DNA of 64,000 nucleotides, from contig NZ_CP011486.1 of assembly GCF_001653455.1 (NCBI RefSeq), positions 62,001 through 126,000 on the forward strand. The letters are read 5' to 3'. Below, in pieces: positions 15,778-26,003 of this stretch. A program made the position numbers and the translations under genes. Source of the DNA: Helicobacter pylori. GTDB lineage: Bacteria; Campylobacterota; Campylobacteria; Campylobacterales; Helicobacteraceae. The notes beneath the pieces are model-generated. The model saw only the letters and a list, made by a program, of their open reading frames with translations. It had not been told where the DNA came from and did not search any database. Position 1 is the stretch's first letter. Each line of letters opens with the position of its first letter.

Positions 15778-17108
15778 AAATGCCCTTCAAAAAACTCTTT
15801 CAATTCTTGCATTTTCAATTCTAGCAATTTTTCATCTTTGGCTTCTAAAAGGATTCGCAGTTTGTTTTCAGTGCCGCTATAACGGATCAAATGGCGGATT
15901 TCTAGCTTGTCTAATTCTTTTAAAAGAGCGCTATAACCTTTCAAGCTTTCTAAAGGAAGCTTTTTTTGAATATCCAAATTCACCAGGCTTTGGGGGTATA
16001 ATTCAAAGGGGTTTAGAGCAATAGAGCTTACAAGCTTGCTTTCTAACACTAAAGCGCTCACTTGCAACGCGCACACCAAGCCATCGCCGGTTTTAGCGTA
16101 ATCGCTAAAAATAATATGCCCGCTTTGTTCGCCTCCAAAATTAGCCTTATTCAATTGCATGCATTCACTCACGAATTTATCCCCAATCGCGCAATGTTTT
16201 AATTCTAAATCTTGGGATTTTAAATATTCTTTAAGGGCTAAGTTACTCATGCTTGTAGCGACAATCGCTTGAGAAGAAAGGGCGTTTTTAGATTTTTGAT
16301 AAACCCCTAACACCCCTAAAAGCTTATCCCCATGCACGATATTCCCTAAATTATCCACCACCACTAGCCTATCGGCATCGCCATCAAAAGCAAAGCCTAG
16401 ATCCGCGCGGTATTTTTTCACTTCTTGGCTCAATTGGTTAGGGTGTAAAGCCCCGCATTGCTCATTGATATTGCACCCATTAGGCTCATCATTGATCACT
16501 AACACATCAGCCCCAAGCTCGCTAAAAACGACCGGAGCCACCTTATAAGCTGCACCATTAGCGGTATCTAACACGATCCTTAAACTCTGTAAGTTTAAAT
16601 GTTTGGGGAAAGAGTGTTTTAAATGCACGATATAGCGCCCTATGACATCGTCTATCCTTTTAGCGCTGCCAACGCTCTCGCCCACTTTATAACTAGAATG
16701 CAACAATCCTTCATTGTGAAAGATTTCTTCAATCGCTCTTTCTTCTTCTTCTTTAAGCTTGTAACCATAAGAATTGAAAAATTTAATCCCATTGTCTTCA
16801 AAAGGGTTGTGGCTCGCGCTTATCATAATGCCTGCATCACAGCGCATGTCTTCGGTTAAAAACGCAATCGCAGGGGTAGGCATAGGCCCTATTTGGATCA
16901 CATTATAGCCTATGGAAGTGAGAGCACTCACTAAAGCGTTTTCTACCATGTAGCCGCTTTTTCTAGTGTCTTTACCAATTAAAATTTTATTGGTTTTAGA
17001 ATGTTTTTTAAAATACAATCCCGCAGCAATCCCTAAACGCATCACAAACATGGGGGTGAGTTTCACCCCTGCCTTACCTCTCACGCCATCAGTTCCAAAA
17101 ATTTTCAT
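15771..17108 (-). CDS. glmM: Phosphoglucosamine mutase GlmM
   Basis: 445 residues; historically called ureC because of its place near urease. Converts glucosamine-6-phosphate to glucosamine-1-phosphate for UDP-GlcNAc, and so for peptidoglycan and lipopolysaccharide. Seen: substrate loop [11 protein letters not shown] at the N-terminus, phosphoserine loop [12 protein letters not shown] near 98-108, metal loop [13 protein letters not shown] near 240, sugar loop [10 protein letters not shown] and phosphate-binding loop [12 protein letters not shown] near 410. It heads a glmM-lspA(-tRNA-Val) unit and is divergent from rpsT. Confidence 0.97.
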   Translation of the reverse strand: MKIFGTDGVRGKAGVKLTPMFVMRLGIAAGLYFKKHSKTNKILIGKDTRKSGYMVENALVSALTSIGYNVIQIGPMPTPAIAFLTEDMRCDAGIMISASHNPFEDNGIKFFNSYGYKLKEEEERAIEEIFHNEGLLHSSYKVGESVGSAKRIDDVIGRYIVHLKHSFPKHLNLQSLRIVLDTANGAAYKVAPVVFSELGADVLVINDEPNGCNINEQCGALHPNQLSQEVKKYRADLGFAFDGDADRLVVVDNLGNIVHGDKLLGVLGVYQKSKNALSSQAIVATSMSNLALKEYLKSQDLELKHCAIGDKFVSECMQLNKANFGGEQSGHIIFSDYAKTGDGLVCALQVSALVLESKLVSSIALNPFELYPQSLVNLDIQKKLPLESLKGYSALLKELDKLEIRHLIRYSGTENKLRILLEAKDEKLLELKMQELKEFFEGHLC

Positions 17109-17197
17109 CGTTATTAAAGACCTTTTAAACTATTTTTAATCAATTTTTAGATAGGATTATGCCAAATTTTACATTACAAGGGGATTAAAACAAGGCT

Positions 17198-17467
17198 ATG
17201 GCAAATCATAAGTCCGCAGAAAAGCGAATCAGACAGACCATTAAAAGAACCGAAAGAAATAGGTTCTATAAAACCAAAATTAAAAATATCATCAAAGCCG
17301 TGCGTGAAGCGGTCGCTGTCAATGATGTAGAAAAAGCTCAAGAGCGTTTGAAAATCGCTAACAAAGAGTTGCATAAATTTGTCAGCAAGGGGATTTTAAA
17401 GAAAAACACCGCTTCTAGGAAAGTTTCAAGGCTTAACGCTTCAGTGAAAAAAATCGCTCTCGCTTAG
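17198..17467 (+). CDS. rpsT: 30S ribosomal protein S20
   Basis: 89 residues, strongly basic and helical. The N-terminal [16 protein letters not shown] is the family signature; binds 16S rRNA. ATG at 17198 follows ATTACAAGGGGATTAAAACAAGGCT. It is divergent from glmM with 89 bases between them and 120 bases ahead of prfA. Confidence 0.97.
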   Translation: MANHKSAEKRIRQTIKRTERNRFYKTKIKNIIKAVREAVAVNDVEKAQERLKIANKELHKFVSKGILKKNTASRKVSRLNASVKKIALA

Positions 17468-17587
17468 TTTTAAGAGCGGTTTAACTTCTTTAGCTCATAA
17501 TGAAATTTTATTATTGAGATTCTTTTTAAGTTTTAGCGTTTTTAAATTGTTGCATCTTTTTTTAAATTTATTTATAGGTAATCTCGC

Positions 17588-18646
17588 ATGTCTATTTTAG
17601 CCGAAAAGCTTTCTTCCATTCTCAAACGATACGACGAACTCACAGCCTTACTCTCTAGCGCTGAAGTCATTAATGATATTAAAAAACTCACCGAATTGAG
17701 CAAAGAACAAAGTTCCATTGAAGAAATCTCAGTAGCGAGTAAAGAATATTTGAGCGTTTTAGAGAATATCAAAGAAAATAAAGAGCTTTTAGAAGACAAA
17801 GAATTGAGCGAGCTGGCCAAAGAAGAATTAAAAGCGTTAGAAATTAAAAAAAGCGAGCTAGAAGCTACCATCAAGCAACTGCTTATCCCCAAAGACCCCA
17901 ATGATGATAAAAACATCTATTTAGAATTAAGAGCCGGCACAGGGGGCGATGAAGCGGGCATTTTTGTAGGGGATTTGTTTAAAGCGTATTGCCGTTATGC
18001 GGATTTGAAAAAGTGGAAAGTAGAGATTGTAAGCTCTAGCGAGAACAGTGTAGGGGGTTATAAAGAAATCATCGCTTTGATTAAGGGTAAGGGCGTGTAT
18101 TCAAGGCTCAAGTTTGAAGCAGGCACGCACAGAGTCCAAAGAGTCCCTGAAACAGAATCTCAAGGGCGTATCCACACTTCCGCTATCACAGTAGCGATCA
18201 TGCCTGAAGTAGATGATGTGGAGATTTCTATCAACCCTAGCGATTTAAAGATTGAAGTGTTTCGTGCCGGTGGGCATGGAGGGCAATGCGTCAACACCAC
18301 AGACTCCGCCGTTCGCATCACGCACCTCCCCACTAATATCAGCGTGAGCATGCAAGATGAAAAATCCCAGCATAAAAATAAGGACAAGGCCCTAAAAATC
18401 TTAAAAGCGCGCCTTTATGAAAAACAAATTGAAGAACAACAGCTTGCTAACGCTAAAGACCGAAAAGAGCAAGTCGGCAGTGGGGACAGGAGTGAGAGGA
18501 TCCGCACCTACAATTACCCGCAAAACCGCTTGAGCGAGCATAGAATCAATTTAACTCTATATAGTTTAGAAGAAATCATGCTTTCAGGGAATTTAGATGA
18601 GGTGATCAACCCTTTAATCGCTCACGCTCAAAGCCAGTTTGAATAA
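17588..18646 (+). CDS. prfA: Peptide chain release factor 1
   Basis: 352 residues. Recognises UAA and UAG stop codons and triggers peptide release. Domain 1 coiled coil covers residues 1-100. The UAG-reading PxT loop is seen as [13 protein letters not shown] near 188-200, and the GGQ motif as [17 protein letters not shown] near 225-241. The frame and length agree with RF1 rather than RF2 (no programmed frameshift). Starts with ATG after TAGGTAATCTCGC, a weak ribosome site. Confidence 0.97.
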   Translation: MSILAEKLSSILKRYDELTALLSSAEVINDIKKLTELSKEQSSIEEISVASKEYLSVLENIKENKELLEDKELSELAKEELKALEIKKSELEATIKQLLIPKDPNDDKNIYLELRAGTGGDEAGIFVGDLFKAYCRYADLKKWKVEIVSSSENSVGGYKEIIALIKGKGVYSRLKFEAGTHRVQRVPETESQGRIHTSAITVAIMPEVDDVEISINPSDLKIEVFRAGGHGGQCVNTTDSAVRITHLPTNISVSMQDEKSQHKNKDKALKILKARLYEKQIEEQQLANAKDRKEQVGSGDRSERIRTYNYPQNRLSEHRINLTLYSLEEIMLSGNLDEVINPLIAHAQSQFE

Positions 18647-19226
18647 AACCCCCACTACAACAATCCAATAAAGCGATAAAAAGGTTAAAAGCATTTTTAT
18701 CATTTAACTTTAACTCAAGCCAAAATCTTAGTAAATAGGGCGTTGCAAGAATGATTAAGCCATGATTTTAACAATCATTTCATGGATTTCATGGTTGGTG
18801 GTTTCCTTTTTGGGGTAGCTATTATCCCAAACCCCAAAGCTCCAAATTTTAGCCACACCAACCAGCCATAAAACAGCCTAAAATCATTGTTGCGCTGGTG
18901 TGGTTATAATTTAAACCACCCTAAAAGATAAATAAAATAAAAAACCTCCTCTTTAACCCATAAAATTTAGTTATAAATAAATTTTAAATTCTATATATAT
19001 TAATACATTTTTACAATAAAAAATTTTATTTAACATATTCTTAACAAAAAAATCACCTTTTTGTGATATAACTTTAGAGCTTAAATTTTAAAAAGCGGCA
19101 TTGTATTGTGTAAAAGCGAATGTATTAGGACAATTCTTAACCTTTGATGACCCCCTATATTTTGTGGCTTGCATGGATACAATGAAAAAAGAAATCTTTA
19201 GGATTTCTCACATTAAGGAGTTTTAA
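18647..19226 (+). other. 580-base intergenic region with alternative hairpins
   Basis: No gene seen. The first part holds GGTTGGTG (18793-18800), CCACACCAACCAGCC (18853-18867) and GCTGGTGTGG (18894-18903). The middle segment can pair with either the left or the right one, and TTTGGGG/CCCCAAA forms an inner stem in the left structure. TATAAT follows at 18905-18910. The second part is very AT-rich and leads into the promoter of the next gene. It could be a regulatory leader or small RNA; only the repeats are observed. Confidence 0.4.
19178..19183 (+). promoter_or_regulatory. -10 box before the outer membrane protein pair
   Basis: TACAAT 44 bases before the ATG at 19227. A 7-bp hairpin (AGAAATC 19190-19196 with GATTTCT 19202-19208) would sit at the 5' end of the transcript. 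Confidence 0.55.
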
Positions 19227-19481
19227 ATGAAAAAAGTTTTTTTAGGTGTGGCGTTAGCCTTTAGTGTGTCTGTGGCAGAAAAAAGCGGCGCGTTTTTAGG
19301 AGGAGGGTTTCAATATTCTAATTTAGAAAACCAAAACACCACCCGCACTTCAGGCGCTAACAACAACACCCCAATAGACACTTCAATGTTTGGCAGCAAT
19401 CAAACAGCCCCAGCCCCTCAAGTGCAGAGCGCTTCTAAACCGGACACTAAAGTTCCAAGTGCAAGTTGGATGAAAAAATAA
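19227..19481 (+). CDS. Truncated Hop/Hor-type outer membrane protein N-terminus
   Basis: 84 residues with its own good ribosome site (AAGGAGTTTTAA). It starts like H. pylori outer membrane proteins: a short basic then hydrophobic signal-like segment (MKKVFLGVALAFSVSVA) and then the family-type mature start EKSGAFLGGGFQYSNLENQ. It then runs through an N/T/P/Q-rich stretch and stops at WMKK without any beta-barrel. It is followed 11 bases later by the complete horA gene. Either a remnant of a larger OMP gene after recombination or a small secreted/leader peptide. Probably HP0078. Confidence 0.6.
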   Translation: MKKVFLGVALAFSVSVAEKSGAFLGGGFQYSNLENQNTTRTSGANNNTPIDTSMFGSNQTAPAPQVQSASKPDTKVPSASWMKK

Positions 19482-19492
19482 GGGAGGAAATC

Positions 19493-21211
19493 ATGAAAAA
19501 GTCATTCAAAAAATTAGGCTTTGTCTCTTTAGCGGCAAGTAGCGTGCTTTTAGGGAGCATGAACGCTAGCGATTTAGAAATTTACGCAGCCTTACAAAAA
19601 CCATCGCATGTTTTTGGTAATTATGCTACAAAAGACGATAAAGGTAAAGATAGTGAATCGCTAAGCGCTTCACCAACCCCACAACAAGAAGCTCAAAAAA
19701 CCGCTACAAGCGACAGCCAAGAAGCAACAACCCTTGAAAATACTGCTTCTACTGACAACGCAACTGCTACAACTGATAAAGCTTATGAAAATAGCACCGA
19801 CACCACTGTAGCTGGTGCGGCCAAAAAAGTAGAAACCGATAATACAGCCGTTCAAAGCGCTCAAACAGATTTACAAAACGCTGTAACCAAAGTTGAAAAC
19901 GACGCTAAGGCTAAAGATTTTGATGAAACAACTTTTCAAGCCGATCAAAAAGCAGAACAAAGTGCTCAAACAGCTTTACAAAACGCTGAAGATCAACTCA
20001 CTGAAGATCAAAATACTTTAAGCACAGATTTGCAAGATCAAAAAACAACACCGCCATTAACCCAATCGCCAACTAAAAAAGATGAAACAAGTGGAACTCC
20101 AAGTTCTAGCGGAAGCGCTGTGGCAAGCCAGCTAACCAAAGACACCGCTACGGTTGATGGGTTTAGTAAGGTTAGCGTAAATTCTATGAACACCACTTTA
20201 AGTGGGGTAACGCAAATGTCTCAGCAAACCGCAACGATCAGCAACCTTTTGAGTAGTAGCACTGATTTAGGCAGTGTGATTTCAAATTCTCAAGGATTAA
20301 GCGATGCGTTTAGCACCCTAGCGAGCGCTCAAAGCACTTTAAAAGGCTATTTGGATTCTTCTAGCGCGACGATCGGACAATTGACAAACGGCTCTAATGC
20401 GGTTGTGGGCGCGTTAGATAAGGCTATTAATGAAGTGGATATGGCTCTAGCTAATCTTGTTACGACTGACACGCAAAAAACGCAAGCCGTTGTGCTTGCA
20501 ACTACCGGTAATAGCGCCACTACCGATGCGATCAATTTCTTAAACGCGCTAAAAACCAATCTAGCGGATCAAAAATCTGCTTTCATGAATGTGAATCAAA
20601 ACATTAAAACCGCTGTCGCTCAAGCTCAAGCGACCTACACGCCGAGCGTAACCAACACCAATAATTACGGGCAAATGTATGGGGTAGATGCGATGGCGGG
20701 GTATAAGTGGTTCTTTGGTAAAACCAAACGCTTTGGCTTTAGGTCTTATGGATACTATAGCTATAACCACGCTAATTTGAGCTTTGTAGGGAGCAAGCTT
20801 GGAATCATGGAAGGAGCGTCTCAAGTGAATAACTTCACTTATGGCGTGGGCTTTGATGCGCTTTATAACTTCTATGAAAGCAAAGAGGGCTATAACACCG
20901 CAGGGTTATTCTTGGGCTTTGGGTTAGGGGGAGATTCATTCATTATTCAAGGAGAGAGCTACTTAAAATCTCAAATGCACATTTGCAATAACACCGTAGG
21001 CTGTTCAGCGAGCATGAACACGAGCTATTTCCAAATGCCTGTTGAATTTGGTTTTAGGAGCAATTTTTCTAAACACAGCGGGATTGAAGTGGGCTTTAAG
21101 TTGCCTTTATTCACCAACCAATTCTATAAGGAAAGGGGCGCGAGTGAATCAGTAGATGTGTTCTATAAAAGGAACTTCTCCATCTACTTTAACTACATGA
21201 TCAACTTCTAA
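19493..21211 (+). CDS. horA: Outer membrane protein of the Hor family (HorA-like)
   Basis: 572 residues. The ATG at 19493 is chosen because GGGAGGAAATC precedes it and a clear signal peptide follows (KKSFKKLGFVSLAASSVLLGSMNA). Residues 40-190 are low-complexity T/A/Q/D-rich, 190-390 are helical and S/N/T-rich as in Hop extracellular domains. The last 180 residues are the conserved barrel (GVDAMAGYKWFFG, YGVGFDALYNF, FQMPVEFGFRSNFSKHSGIEVGFKLPL), ending in alternating aromatics with a terminal Phe, the BAM signal. In 26695 this locus is HP0078/HP0079. No CT repeat is seen, so no slipped-strand switch is evident. Substrate or receptor unknown. Confidence 0.75.
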   Translation: MKKSFKKLGFVSLAASSVLLGSMNASDLEIYAALQKPSHVFGNYATKDDKGKDSESLSASPTPQQEAQKTATSDSQEATTLENTASTDNATATTDKAYENSTDTTVAGAAKKVETDNTAVQSAQTDLQNAVTKVENDAKAKDFDETTFQADQKAEQSAQTALQNAEDQLTEDQNTLSTDLQDQKTTPPLTQSPTKKDETSGTPSSSGSAVASQLTKDTATVDGFSKVSVNSMNTTLSGVTQMSQQTATISNLLSSSTDLGSVISNSQGLSDAFSTLASAQSTLKGYLDSSSATIGQLTNGSNAVVGALDKAINEVDMALANLVTTDTQKTQAVVLATTGNSATTDAINFLNALKTNLADQKSAFMNVNQNIKTAVAQAQATYTPSVTNTNNYGQMYGVDAMAGYKWFFGKTKRFGFRSYGYYSYNHANLSFVGSKLGIMEGASQVNNFTYGVGFDALYNFYESKEGYNTAGLFLGFGLGGDSFIIQGESYLKSQMHICNNTVGCSASMNTSYFQMPVEFGFRSNFSKHSGIEVGFKLPLFTNQFYKERGASESVDVFYKRNFSIYFNYMINF

Positions 21212-21225
21212 GCCTTTCCTTCTTT

Positions 21226-21262
21226 CAGTAGGGAGTTTCCTCTCTGCTGGTTTCTTTCTTTT
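21226..21262 (+). terminator. Rho-independent terminator after horA
   Basis: CAGTAGGGAG (21226-21235) and CTCTCTGCTG (21240-21249) form a 10-bp stem with two G-T pairs and a TTTC loop, followed by a T-rich run. Confidence 0.7.
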
Positions 21263-21415
21263 TTCTTTTGTGTGGGGATTTTAGGTTTTTGTTTAAAAAG
21301 AGTTTTTAAAAGAGTTTTTAACAAAAGAAACGCCTAAAATAAGACCTTTTGTTTTGAGATTTGATTTTTTACTTTGGCTTGTTTTCAAAAATCATTTTGA
21401 TTTCTAAAAATAGTC

Positions 21416-21421
21416 TATAAT
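21416..21421 (+). promoter_or_regulatory. -10 box of the HP0080-type gene
   Basis: TATAAT 31 bases before the ATG at 21452, giving a leader of about 24 bases. Confidence 0.6.
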
Positions 21422-21451
21422 GCTCGCAAGAGATACTTTTTAAGGTTATGA

Positions 21452-23194
21452 ATGAAAATTGTAAAAATATTTTTTATGATGACACTCAGCTTGAACGCTA
21501 TTAGCGTGAATAGGGCGTTGTTTGACTTAAAAGATTCGCAATTAAAAGGGGAGTTAACGCCAAAAATCGTGAATTTTGGGGGTTATAAAAGCAACACTAG
21601 TGAGTGGGGGGCTACCGCTTTAAATTACATTAATGCGGCTAATGGCGATGCGAAAAAATTCAGCGCGTTAGTGGAAAAATTGCGTTTTAATTCTGGTATA
21701 TTGGGGAATTTTAGAGCGCATGCGCGTTTAAGGCAAGCTTTAAAATTGCAAAAGAATTTGAAATATTGCCTTAAAATCATCGCTAGAGATTCTTTTTATA
21801 GCTACCGCACCGGTATTTATATCCCTTTAGGCATTTCTTTAAAAGATCAAAAAACGGCTCAAAAAATGCTCGCTGATTTGAGCGTGGTAGGGGCGTATCT
21901 CAAAAAGCAACAAGAGAGCCAAAAAGCTCAAAGCCCTTATTACAGGAGCAACAATTATTACAACTCTTACTATAGCCCTTATTATGGCATGTATGGCATG
22001 GGAATGGGCATGTATGGAATGTATGGCATGGGAATGTATGATTTTTATGACTTTTATGATGGCATGTATGGATTCTACCCTAACATGTTTTTCATGATGC
22101 AAATTCAAGATTACCTGATGTTAGAAAATTACATGTATGCACTCGATCAAGAAGAGATTTTAGACCATGACGCTTCCACTGACCAGCTTGATACGCCCAC
22201 TGATGATGATAGGGACGATAAGGACGATAAATCCTTGCAACAAGCAAATCTCATGAGTTTTTATCGTGATCCTAAATTCAATAAAGACATTCAAACCAAC
22301 CGCTTGAATAGCGCCTTAGTCAATTTGGACAACAGCCACATGCTCAAAGACAATTCGCTCTTCCACACTAAAGCCATGCCCACTAAAAGCGTAGATGCGA
22401 TCACTTCTCAAGCTAAAGAGCTTAACCATTTAGTGGGGGAAATCAAAGAAATGAAGCAAGATGGGGCGAGTCCTAGCAAGATTGATTCAGTTGTTGATAA
22501 AGCTATGGAAGTTAGGGATAAGTTGGATAATAACCTCAACCAATTAGACAACGACTTAAAAGATCAAAAAGGGCTTTCAAGCGAGCAACAAGCTCAAGTG
22601 GATAAAGCGCTAGACAGCGTGCAACAATTGAGCCATAGCAGCGATGTGGTAGGGAATTATTTAGATGGGAGTTTGAAAATTGATGGCGATGACAGAGACG
22701 ATTTGAACGATGCGATCAATAACCCTATGCAACAAGCGCCTATTAACAACAACATGAATAACACCCATGCCGATGATAGTAAAGATCAAGGGGGTAACGC
22801 GTTCATAAACCCTAACAACCCCACCAACGACGATCACAACGACGATCACATGGACGCTAACACCACTGATACCGGTAATGCAAACGACACCACCACTGAT
22901 ACCACTGACGATAAAGACGCTGGCAATATGGATAATACCGGCGATATGAATAACACCGACACCGGTAACAATGATATGAATAACACTGACACCGGTAATA
23001 CTGATATGGGTAACAGCAACGACGACATGGGCAATAGCAACGACATGGGCGATGACATGAACAATGCGAACGACATGAACGATGATATGGGTAATGGCAA
23101 CGACGACATGGGCGATATGGGCGACATGAACGATGATATGGGGGGTGGCGATGATATGGGAGACATGGGCGATATGGGCGATATGGGGAATTGA
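21452..23194 (+). CDS. Secreted low-complexity protein with Gly-Met-Tyr and Asp-Asn-Met repeats (HP0080)
   Basis: 580 residues, no family recognised. An N-terminal hydrophobic segment (KIVKIFFMMTLSLNAIS) may export it. Residues 20-165 look globular with helices. Around 166-215 comes a tyrosine/glycine/methionine-rich stretch (YYGMYGMGMGMYGMYG, then YDFYDFYDGMYGFYP). Residues 240-440 are helical and polar. From about 440 to the end the sequence is almost only D, N, M, G and T in short irregular repeats (NDDMGNSNDMGDD and variants), strongly acidic. The Met/Asp-rich tail could bind metal or calcium, or be a strain-variable repeat, but nothing in the sequence proves this. A terminator follows. 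Confidence 0.7.
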   Translation: MKIVKIFFMMTLSLNAISVNRALFDLKDSQLKGELTPKIVNFGGYKSNTSEWGATALNYINAANGDAKKFSALVEKLRFNSGILGNFRAHARLRQALKLQKNLKYCLKIIARDSFYSYRTGIYIPLGISLKDQKTAQKMLADLSVVGAYLKKQQESQKAQSPYYRSNNYYNSYYSPYYGMYGMGMGMYGMYGMGMYDFYDFYDGMYGFYPNMFFMMQIQDYLMLENYMYALDQEEILDHDASTDQLDTPTDDDRDDKDDKSLQQANLMSFYRDPKFNKDIQTNRLNSALVNLDNSHMLKDNSLFHTKAMPTKSVDAITSQAKELNHLVGEIKEMKQDGASPSKIDSVVDKAMEVRDKLDNNLNQLDNDLKDQKGLSSEQQAQVDKALDSVQQLSHSSDVVGNYLDGSLKIDGDDRDDLNDAINNPMQQAPINNNMNNTHADDSKDQGGNAFINPNNPTNDDHNDDHMDANTTDTGNANDTTTDTTDDKDAGNMDNTGDMNNTDTGNNDMNNTDTGNTDMGNSNDDMGNSNDMGDDMNNANDMNDDMGNGNDDMGDMGDMNDDMGGGDDMGDMGDMGDMGN

Positions 23195-23205
23195 TCACCA
23201 AACTT

Positions 23206-23233
23206 AAAAACGCTCAAAAAAGGCGTTTTTTTT
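23206..23233 (+). terminator. Rho-independent terminator after HP0080-type gene
   Basis: AAAAACGC (23206-23213) pairs with GCGTTTTT (23223-23230) and is followed by further T residues. Confidence 0.8.
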
Positions 23234-23249
23234 AATCTTATAAAAGGGC

Positions 23250-23345
23250 TTGCAATAATCAAGCGATAATTTCTTTTTAAAGCGGTTTTTGGAGTTAGGG
23301 GGATATTACAAAAGGGCTTGTAGGGGGAGAATTGTTAAAACGCCC
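23250..23345 (+). repeat. Dispersed G-rich intergenic repeat, copy 1 (partial)
   Basis: Shares CAAGCGATAA, TTTTTAAAGCGGT, GTTAGGGGGAT and GGGGGAGAATTGTT with the repeats at 26565, 31990 and 48645. It lies between the convergent genes HP0080-type and tlpC. Confidence 0.6.
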
Positions 23346-23446
23346 TTTATTCTCTTGTGATTTTGATCATAAAATAAATCTAAAACAATATTTTTTAATA
23401 ATAAAATCTAAAACAATAAAATAAAGCTTAACCCCCATTTTTGGAA

Positions 23447-25468
23447 TTAAAACTTCTTTTTACCCACATCTTCTAAAATATCTTGGGAGATCCCATCAAT
23501 TTTATCGCTGACTTGTAAAGAATGGTTAGCGATAGTCAAATTATCCTGCACATCTTGTTGCAAGGCGTTAATGGAGCGGTGGATATTTTCCACGCCCTTA
23601 TTTTGCATTTTAATGGATTCAGCGTTATCAGCGATGCTTTGAACTAAAATATTAATGTTGGCTTCAATCTCACTGAGCGATTTTTGCGTCCTTTCAGCGA
23701 GCTTTCGCACCTCATCAGCCACCACTGCAAAGCCTCTCCCATGCTCGCCGGCTCTTGCAGCTTCAATAGCGGCGTTTAGGGCTAATAAATTCGTTTGATC
23801 GGCAATGTCTCTAATCATATCCACCACGCTTTTAATGTCTTCGCCTTGAGAGATCATCTCCTGGCTTTTAGAATCAATCGTTGTAATGATATTAGTGATT
23901 TCTTCTAAGGATTGGGTGGTGTTTTTCAGACTTCTTTCTTGCTTGTGGGCGGTTTTGGTCAAATTATCCACGCAAGTTTTTAAATCTTTGGATTCATGAT
24001 TGAGCGTGTTCGCAAACCCTAAAGAAGCTTTAAGCATGCTAGAAATTTCTTGCCCTAAAGTATTGAGCGCTTTTTCCATGTTGGCTTTAGGGTCTTGGAT
24101 GTGGTGGGTGAAATCTAAATTTTTATAATGCTCTAGGGCGTTGTTTAGGGCTTCTATGTTGGCACCAATTTGGTTGCGAAAATACTGGATAATGCTATTA
24201 ATCGTGTTCCTTAAGGCTTGCAAGTCTTTGTTTTTAGGCATGCATGCGATTTCTTGGGTGAAATCCCCACTCTCCACAAAATTAGCCACTTCAATGCTGT
24301 TTTGAATGGCTTTGCTATCGGCTTGAATGCTTTCTTGGGTTTTAAGGATATTTGCATTAATAGAAGCTTGCATTTGCCCAATTTCATCATAGGCGTTTGG
24401 GGGTGTTAGGTGTATGGCATGGTTATTTTTAGGGTTGTTGAGCAGGTTGAAAAAATCATTTAGGGTGTTATTGACCCTGCTAATGCGTTTGGTTACAAGA
24501 TTAGAGATAATGACAAAGACTAAAAAAGCTAACACCAGCACGCCCAAAATCAAAGTAGTGATAATAATGTATCTGGTGTTTGTCGCTTCTTGAAAGACTA
24601 AAGATTTGTTAACATATTTCCCAATCGCCCAACGCCAATGATGGCTATTATCCCCTTTGTCTTCAAAAAAATCAAAGGGTTGTATGGCTAAAAAGGTTTC
24701 TGTATTCCCGCTCAATGAATGGTAGCTCAAAGTGCCGGCTTCATTTTTGTCATAATATTCCACAGCTTTAGCGACTCGTTTATCCGGATTGATAGCGCTC
24801 AAAATTTTATCTTGGATCTCATGATTGGGGTTGATCAAAAGCCTGCCGTCTTTCCCCATTAAAAAGGTATTACTCTTATTTTGGCCTACTACATCGGTAT
24901 AAAAAGCGTCAATGTTTAAAAAGAAATTTAACGCGCCCATAGCATTTTGATTTTTATCTATTAGGGGGAGGGTAATATCCATGCCATAGATTTTATCGCC
25001 GTTGATTTCTTTATAGTAGGGATCTGAGTGGGTTGCTTCTTTGAGCGATTTGGCTTGATTGACCATGTTTTCATTGAGCGCAATGCTAGGGTAAAGGATT
25101 TTTGAACGGGTATTCATCGCAGTGATGGCCCGCTCATTGCTATTCGTATAAATCGCATTAATCAATAACACATGAGGGTTTGCGAGTAAAAACTCAGAGA
25201 GCATGCGTCTTTTTAAAGCGTCATTAACAGAGCCGTTTTCATCGCTTAGAAATTTTTCAAGGGTATTAACGCCAATAAAAATGCGCTTCATTATGCCTTG
25301 AATTTTAAAACTAGTCAGTCGGGCTTCTTTTTGCAACAATTCCGTGGCCTGGTGTTGCAACACGCTTTCAACCTTGTAGTTGATAATAATACCCATAATA
25401 GCGCTAATCGCAATAACAACTGCGCACACCATGATGACAATTTTAAAACCAATTTTTGTAGATCCCAT
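23447..25468 (-). CDS. tlpC: Methyl-accepting chemotaxis receptor TlpC
   Basis: 673 residues: membrane segment at about 8-29, periplasmic double-Cache ligand domain to about 295 ([19 protein letters not shown]), second membrane segment at about 300-322, HAMP, then a long cytoplasmic signalling hairpin. The receptor tip [22 protein letters not shown] is intact for CheA/CheV/CheW contact. TlpC has been reported to bind lactate. Its C-terminal 200 residues are nearly the same as in TlpA at 41357-43384. Transcribed alone, convergent with the preceding gene. Confidence 0.95.
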   Translation of the reverse strand: MGSTKIGFKIVIMVCAVVIAISAIMGIIINYKVESVLQHQATELLQKEARLTSFKIQGIMKRIFIGVNTLEKFLSDENGSVNDALKRRMLSEFLLANPHVLLINAIYTNSNERAITAMNTRSKILYPSIALNENMVNQAKSLKEATHSDPYYKEINGDKIYGMDITLPLIDKNQNAMGALNFFLNIDAFYTDVVGQNKSNTFLMGKDGRLLINPNHEIQDKILSAINPDKRVAKAVEYYDKNEAGTLSYHSLSGNTETFLAIQPFDFFEDKGDNSHHWRWAIGKYVNKSLVFQEATNTRYIIITTLILGVLVLAFLVFVIISNLVTKRISRVNNTLNDFFNLLNNPKNNHAIHLTPPNAYDEIGQMQASINANILKTQESIQADSKAIQNSIEVANFVESGDFTQEIACMPKNKDLQALRNTINSIIQYFRNQIGANIEALNNALEHYKNLDFTHHIQDPKANMEKALNTLGQEISSMLKASLGFANTLNHESKDLKTCVDNLTKTAHKQERSLKNTTQSLEEITNIITTIDSKSQEMISQGEDIKSVVDMIRDIADQTNLLALNAAIEAARAGEHGRGFAVVADEVRKLAERTQKSLSEIEANINILVQSIADNAESIKMQNKGVENIHRSINALQQDVQDNLTIANHSLQVSDKIDGISQDILEDVGKKKF

Positions 25469-25613
25469 CGCCCTTGCCTTTTAAAACTAATTTAATAGCG
25501 AACGATTATTATACATTATTTTGAAGCTTTAATAAAACGAGAAAAAGAGAAAAAAGAAAATTAAAAGATGGCCAAAGCCCTCCCAAAGCCCCAAAAAGGG
25601 GGAGTAAAAGAAA

Positions 25614-26003
25614 TTATCTTTTAGAGAATTGCGGGCTTCTTCTGGCCTTTCTTTTACCATATTTTTTGCGCTCAACCACCCTTGAATCCCTAGTGAGCAA
25701 GCCCTTAGGTTTCAAAATGGCTCTAAAAGCAATATCATAAGCGTTCAAGGCTTTAGAAATGCCATGCCTTAAGGCTTCCGCTTGCGCAGAATAGCCCCCA
25801 CCAAAAACCACCGCTTTAATATCCACAGATTGCTCTTGTTTGGTTAAAAGTAAGGGTTGCATGACTTTCATTTTAATGGCTTCATGCCCGCCTAACCATT
25901 GGTTTAGGCTTTGCTCATTGATACTCAATTCGCCTTTACCCGGAGTGAGCCACACTTTAGCGATAGCGGTTTTTCTTTTACCGGTAGCATAGATTTTTCT
26001 CAT
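25614..26003 (-). CDS. rpsI: 30S ribosomal protein S9
   Basis: 129 residues, family length. Ends with the basic tail [14 protein letters not shown] that reaches the ribosomal P site; N-terminal [15 protein letters not shown] is the signature. Overlaps the end of rplM by 4 bases (ATGA-type coupling), the usual rplM-rpsI pair. Confidence 0.97.

Noticed and set aside
22846-23262. Minus-strand ORFs rich in Arg/Cys/Pro or Ser/Pro repeats opposite the HP0080-type gene
   Set aside because: They mirror the repetitive DNA of the sense gene and have no ribosome site or family.
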